Shown here one piece after another: positions 41,428 to 42,845 of a stretch of 42,845 nt of DNA. Both the position numbers and the translations under genes were made by a program. How positions within the stretch are numbered: the stretch's first letter is position 1; each line of letters opens with the position of its first letter. The notes under the pieces were generated by a model that searched no databases, had not been told where the DNA came from, and saw only the letters and a program-made list of their open reading frames with translations. This stretch comes from Clostridiales bacterium UBA7044 (GTDB taxonomy: Bacteria > Bacillota > Clostridia > Oscillospirales > Oscillospiraceae), in NCBI GenBank assembly GCA_002493965.1, contig DLAP01000082.1, positions 1 through 42,845 of the forward strand, in the 5' to 3' direction.

Positions 41428-41502
41428 AATTGAGTATCCCCCTTGAATGGTTTTATTTTTATAATGCAATCAAAATTGCAATTATAGATAAGTTTATCAG
41501 GA

Positions 41503-42273
41503 TCAAAGTCCCAGTCTATGCATAATTTCCTGAAGCGCCGCCTTCATGGGATCGCTCTCCGGCAGCTTGGCGGAGGGCTTCCCGTCGCAGTCGCAGCGGT
41601 AGACGGAATCGTCATGGGGCAGGACCCCTAATAGCTTCAGGCCGTGCTTTTCGATCTCTTCCCGGATGCCGTCATCCAGCTTGCCCTCCGGGGCCCGGTT
41701 GATGATCACGCCCATTTCTCCCGGGTTCAGGTTCATTTCCCCGATCATGTCCGCGATCCGGGCCACCGCCTGGACGCCCCGGCGGGAGCAGTCAGAAATC
41801 AGCAGCATGGTGTCCACATGAGGCAGGGTGCCTCTTGCCACGTGCTCCAGCCCCGCTTCGTTGTCCATAACCACATAGGAATAGTTGGGAACGTACTTTT
41901 CCATCTGGCGCTTGAGCATACTGTTTACATAGCAGTAGCAGCCTTCGCCCTGGGTACGGCCCATGATGAGCATATCGAAATCGTCGTCCTCAATCAGGGC
42001 ATCGCTGAACTTCATTTCCGCCCAGTCTGCCTTGGTCATGCCCTTGGGGATGGTGCCTTGAAGCTCCGCGTGGGCCATTTCCTCCCGGATCTGACCGAGA
42101 GAGGTTTCCAACTCCACACCCAGGACCTCGTTGAGGTTGGCGTTGGCGTCCGCGTCCACAACCAGCACCGGGCCGTCGCCCTTCTTGCACAGGTAGTCTA
42201 TAATCATGCCGCAGGTGGTGGTTTTACCTACGCCGCCCTTGCCCGCGACCGCAATGGTATGGGTTTTTGCCAT
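41503..42273 (-). CDS. cooC: CooC/AcsF-type nickel-insertion ATPase
   Basis: 256 residues of the MinD-like ATPase family. Deviant Walker A GKGGVGKT (11-18), VVDADANANLNEVLG, and the Cys112-x-Cys114 pair (EGCYCYVNSML) that binds nickel at the dimer interface in CooC. It prepares CO dehydrogenase or acetyl-CoA synthase by ATP-driven nickel delivery; in this cluster AcsB is the only nickel enzyme visible, so the AcsF-like role is more likely. AAAGGAG precedes the ATG by 11 bases. It is the first acs-related gene after the promoter at 42358-42386. Confidence 0.93.
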   Translation of the reverse strand: MAKTHTIAVAGKGGVGKTTTCGMIIDYLCKKGDGPVLVVDADANANLNEVLGVELETSLGQIREEMAHAELQGTIPKGMTKADWAEMKFSDALIEDDDFDMLIMGRTQGEGCYCYVNSMLKRQMEKYVPNYSYVVMDNEAGLEHVARGTLPHVDTMLLISDCSRRGVQAVARIADMIGEMNLNPGEMGVIINRAPEGKLDDGIREEIEKHGLKLLGVLPHDDSVYRCDCDGKPSAKLPESDPMKAALQEIMHRLGL

Positions 42274-42298
42274 AGTATTCGCTTCTCCTTTGGAAATC

Positions 42299-42350
42299 TA
42301 CCGATCTTGGCGTTATGCCCCCAAACGGGCGCACTCCCTCCATATCGGTA
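42299..42350 (-). promoter_or_regulatory. Structured 5' leader of cooC
   Basis: The first ~52 transcribed bases after the promoter close with a perfect 7-bp stem (minus strand TACCGAT at 42350-42344 with ATCGGTA at 42305-42299) enclosing GC-rich sequence. It ends about 25 bases before cooC. It does not match a riboswitch class that I know. Confidence 0.4.
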
Positions 42351-42357
42351 CTACTAT

Positions 42358-42386
42358 ATCGTATCACATCTCTTTCCTAAATTCAA
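42358..42386 (-). promoter_or_regulatory. Promoter of the acs operon
   Basis: Minus strand TTGAAT (42386-42381), 17-base spacer, TACGAT (42363-42358). Confidence 0.5.
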
Positions 42387-42424
42387 CCCACAATTCGCTG
42401 GTTTTTTACGGAAATGCGCTGCGA

Positions 42425-42652
42425 TCAAATCGGTGTAAAAACAAATTTTTCTATCAGACCGTCCACGGTGGCGTGGATGGTCACAGCGCCGTCCGCTCCC
42501 CGCTCCTCTGACAGCTCCAGCTGCTTGCCCGCCAGACGCTGCCGGAGATATGTTGCCGGGTCATCACACTCGATTTCCTCGAAAAAGATGTCCCGCATTT
42601 GGTTGTTGCGGCACAGGTTTTTGATCTCATGGACCAGTTCGTATTCTGCCAT
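42425..42652 (-). CDS. Small conserved-looking protein of unknown function
   Basis: 75 residues, acidic, no membrane helix. The composition (EIKNLCRNNQMRDIFFEEIE ... ATVDGLIEKFVFTPI) suggests a folded alpha-beta domain, with one Cys at position 14. I recognise no family. AAAGGAG is 7 bases before the ATG, and it is followed 151 bases later by cooC on the same strand, but a promoter lies between them. It may be part of the one-carbon gene cluster or its boundary. Confidence 0.6.
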   Translation of the reverse strand: MAEYELVHEIKNLCRNNQMRDIFFEEIECDDPATYLRQRLAGKQLELSEERGADGAVTIHATVDGLIEKFVFTPI

Positions 42653-42845
42653 AGCGATTCTCCTTTTTATTCAAATAACCCTGCAAGGTCTTCCCCAAAA
42701 AGGGGGATGGGTGAGGTAACAGGGTGATAACTTGGGCTCCTCATCCGTCGCGCCTGACGGCGCGCCACCTTCCCCAAAGGGGAAGGCTCAGGCTGTCGAA
42801 AAACCGTGTCATTCTGAGCCAGTGCGCACGAAATTATGGAATAAC
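42653..42845. repeat. Intergenic hairpin repeats at the right edge
   Basis: Gene-free sequence with several short inverted repeats: CCCCAAAAAGGGG, CGCGCC-TGA-CGGCGCG and CCTTCCCC-AAA-GGGGAAGG (about 42770-42788), then CATTCTGAGCCAGTGCGCAC. Blocks like these are commonly scattered between genes in gut Clostridia; membership of a particular family is from memory and not tested. Confidence 0.45.

Noticed and set aside
42274..42424. A cobalamin or folate riboswitch before cooC
   Set aside because: The leader is only about 80 bases and I find neither the B12 box nor the conserved THF riboswitch core.

Overview
The window looks like chromosomal DNA of a moderately GC-rich, spore-lineage gut Clostridium relative, probably Oscillospiraceae or Ruminococcaceae (inference). 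The evidence is a bile salt hydrolase, a bacterial-type acetyl-CoA synthase cluster, a BofA homologue, many GGAGG ribosome sites with sigma-A-like promoters, and short hairpin-rich intergenic repeats. I see no rRNA, tRNA, CRISPR array, prophage or intact transposase.

Layout. 0.1-5.1 kb: an Lsa/CplR-type ABC-F resistance gene behind what reads as a complete ribosome-mediated attenuator (promoter, six-residue leader peptide, hairpin, intrinsic terminator), then a DEDDh exonuclease, an MFS exporter, a ~225-bp palindromic repeat and a methyltransferase. 5.2-8.2 kb: an ATC-hydrolase family gene and a convergent operon of bile salt hydrolase, GNAT and metallo-beta-lactamase-fold protein. 8.2-8.45 kb: a degenerate tandem repeat. 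8.5-12.4 kb: a VanRS-like two-component pair with a very large, odd kinase. 12.5-16.3 kb: MscS channel, BofA, an autoregulated YtrA-type GntR/ABC operon and an ABM monooxygenase.

16.5-26.8 kb is one long plus-strand operon: lipoprotein binding protein, two permeases, two ATPases, GNAT, LD-carboxypeptidase, beta-lactamase-fold serine hydrolase, SH3-NlpC/P60 peptidase and DppA D-aminopeptidase. It resembles the Bacillus subtilis dpp-ykf loci and most likely imports and dismantles cell-wall peptides. The Ala-Glu epimerase (YkfB) is missing and a serine hydrolase is present. 26.8-29.2 kb holds the usual TelA/XpaC pair.

29.3-42.7 kb is the most interesting part: carbonyl-branch genes of the Wood-Ljungdahl pathway, all on the minus strand. 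In transcription order they are a small unknown ORF, CooC/AcsF-type nickel ATPase, AcsD, a single protein that fuses AcsC (corrinoid Fe-S protein large subunit) to AcsE (methyl-H4folate:corrinoid methyltransferase) through an Ala/Glu linker, an unknown membrane protein with a PH-like domain, AcsB with a complete A-cluster ligand set, and, after an oppositely oriented and more AT-rich LysR/MATE block, the corrinoid reductive activator (RACo/AcsV), a VOC protein and a DUF3786 protein. No CO dehydrogenase (AcsA/CooS) or folate-branch gene is in the window. The AcsC-AcsE fusion keeps every ligand and catalytic residue I can check in both halves, and is my best candidate for a previously undescribed arrangement: a corrinoid shuttle covalently tethered to its methyl donor enzyme.
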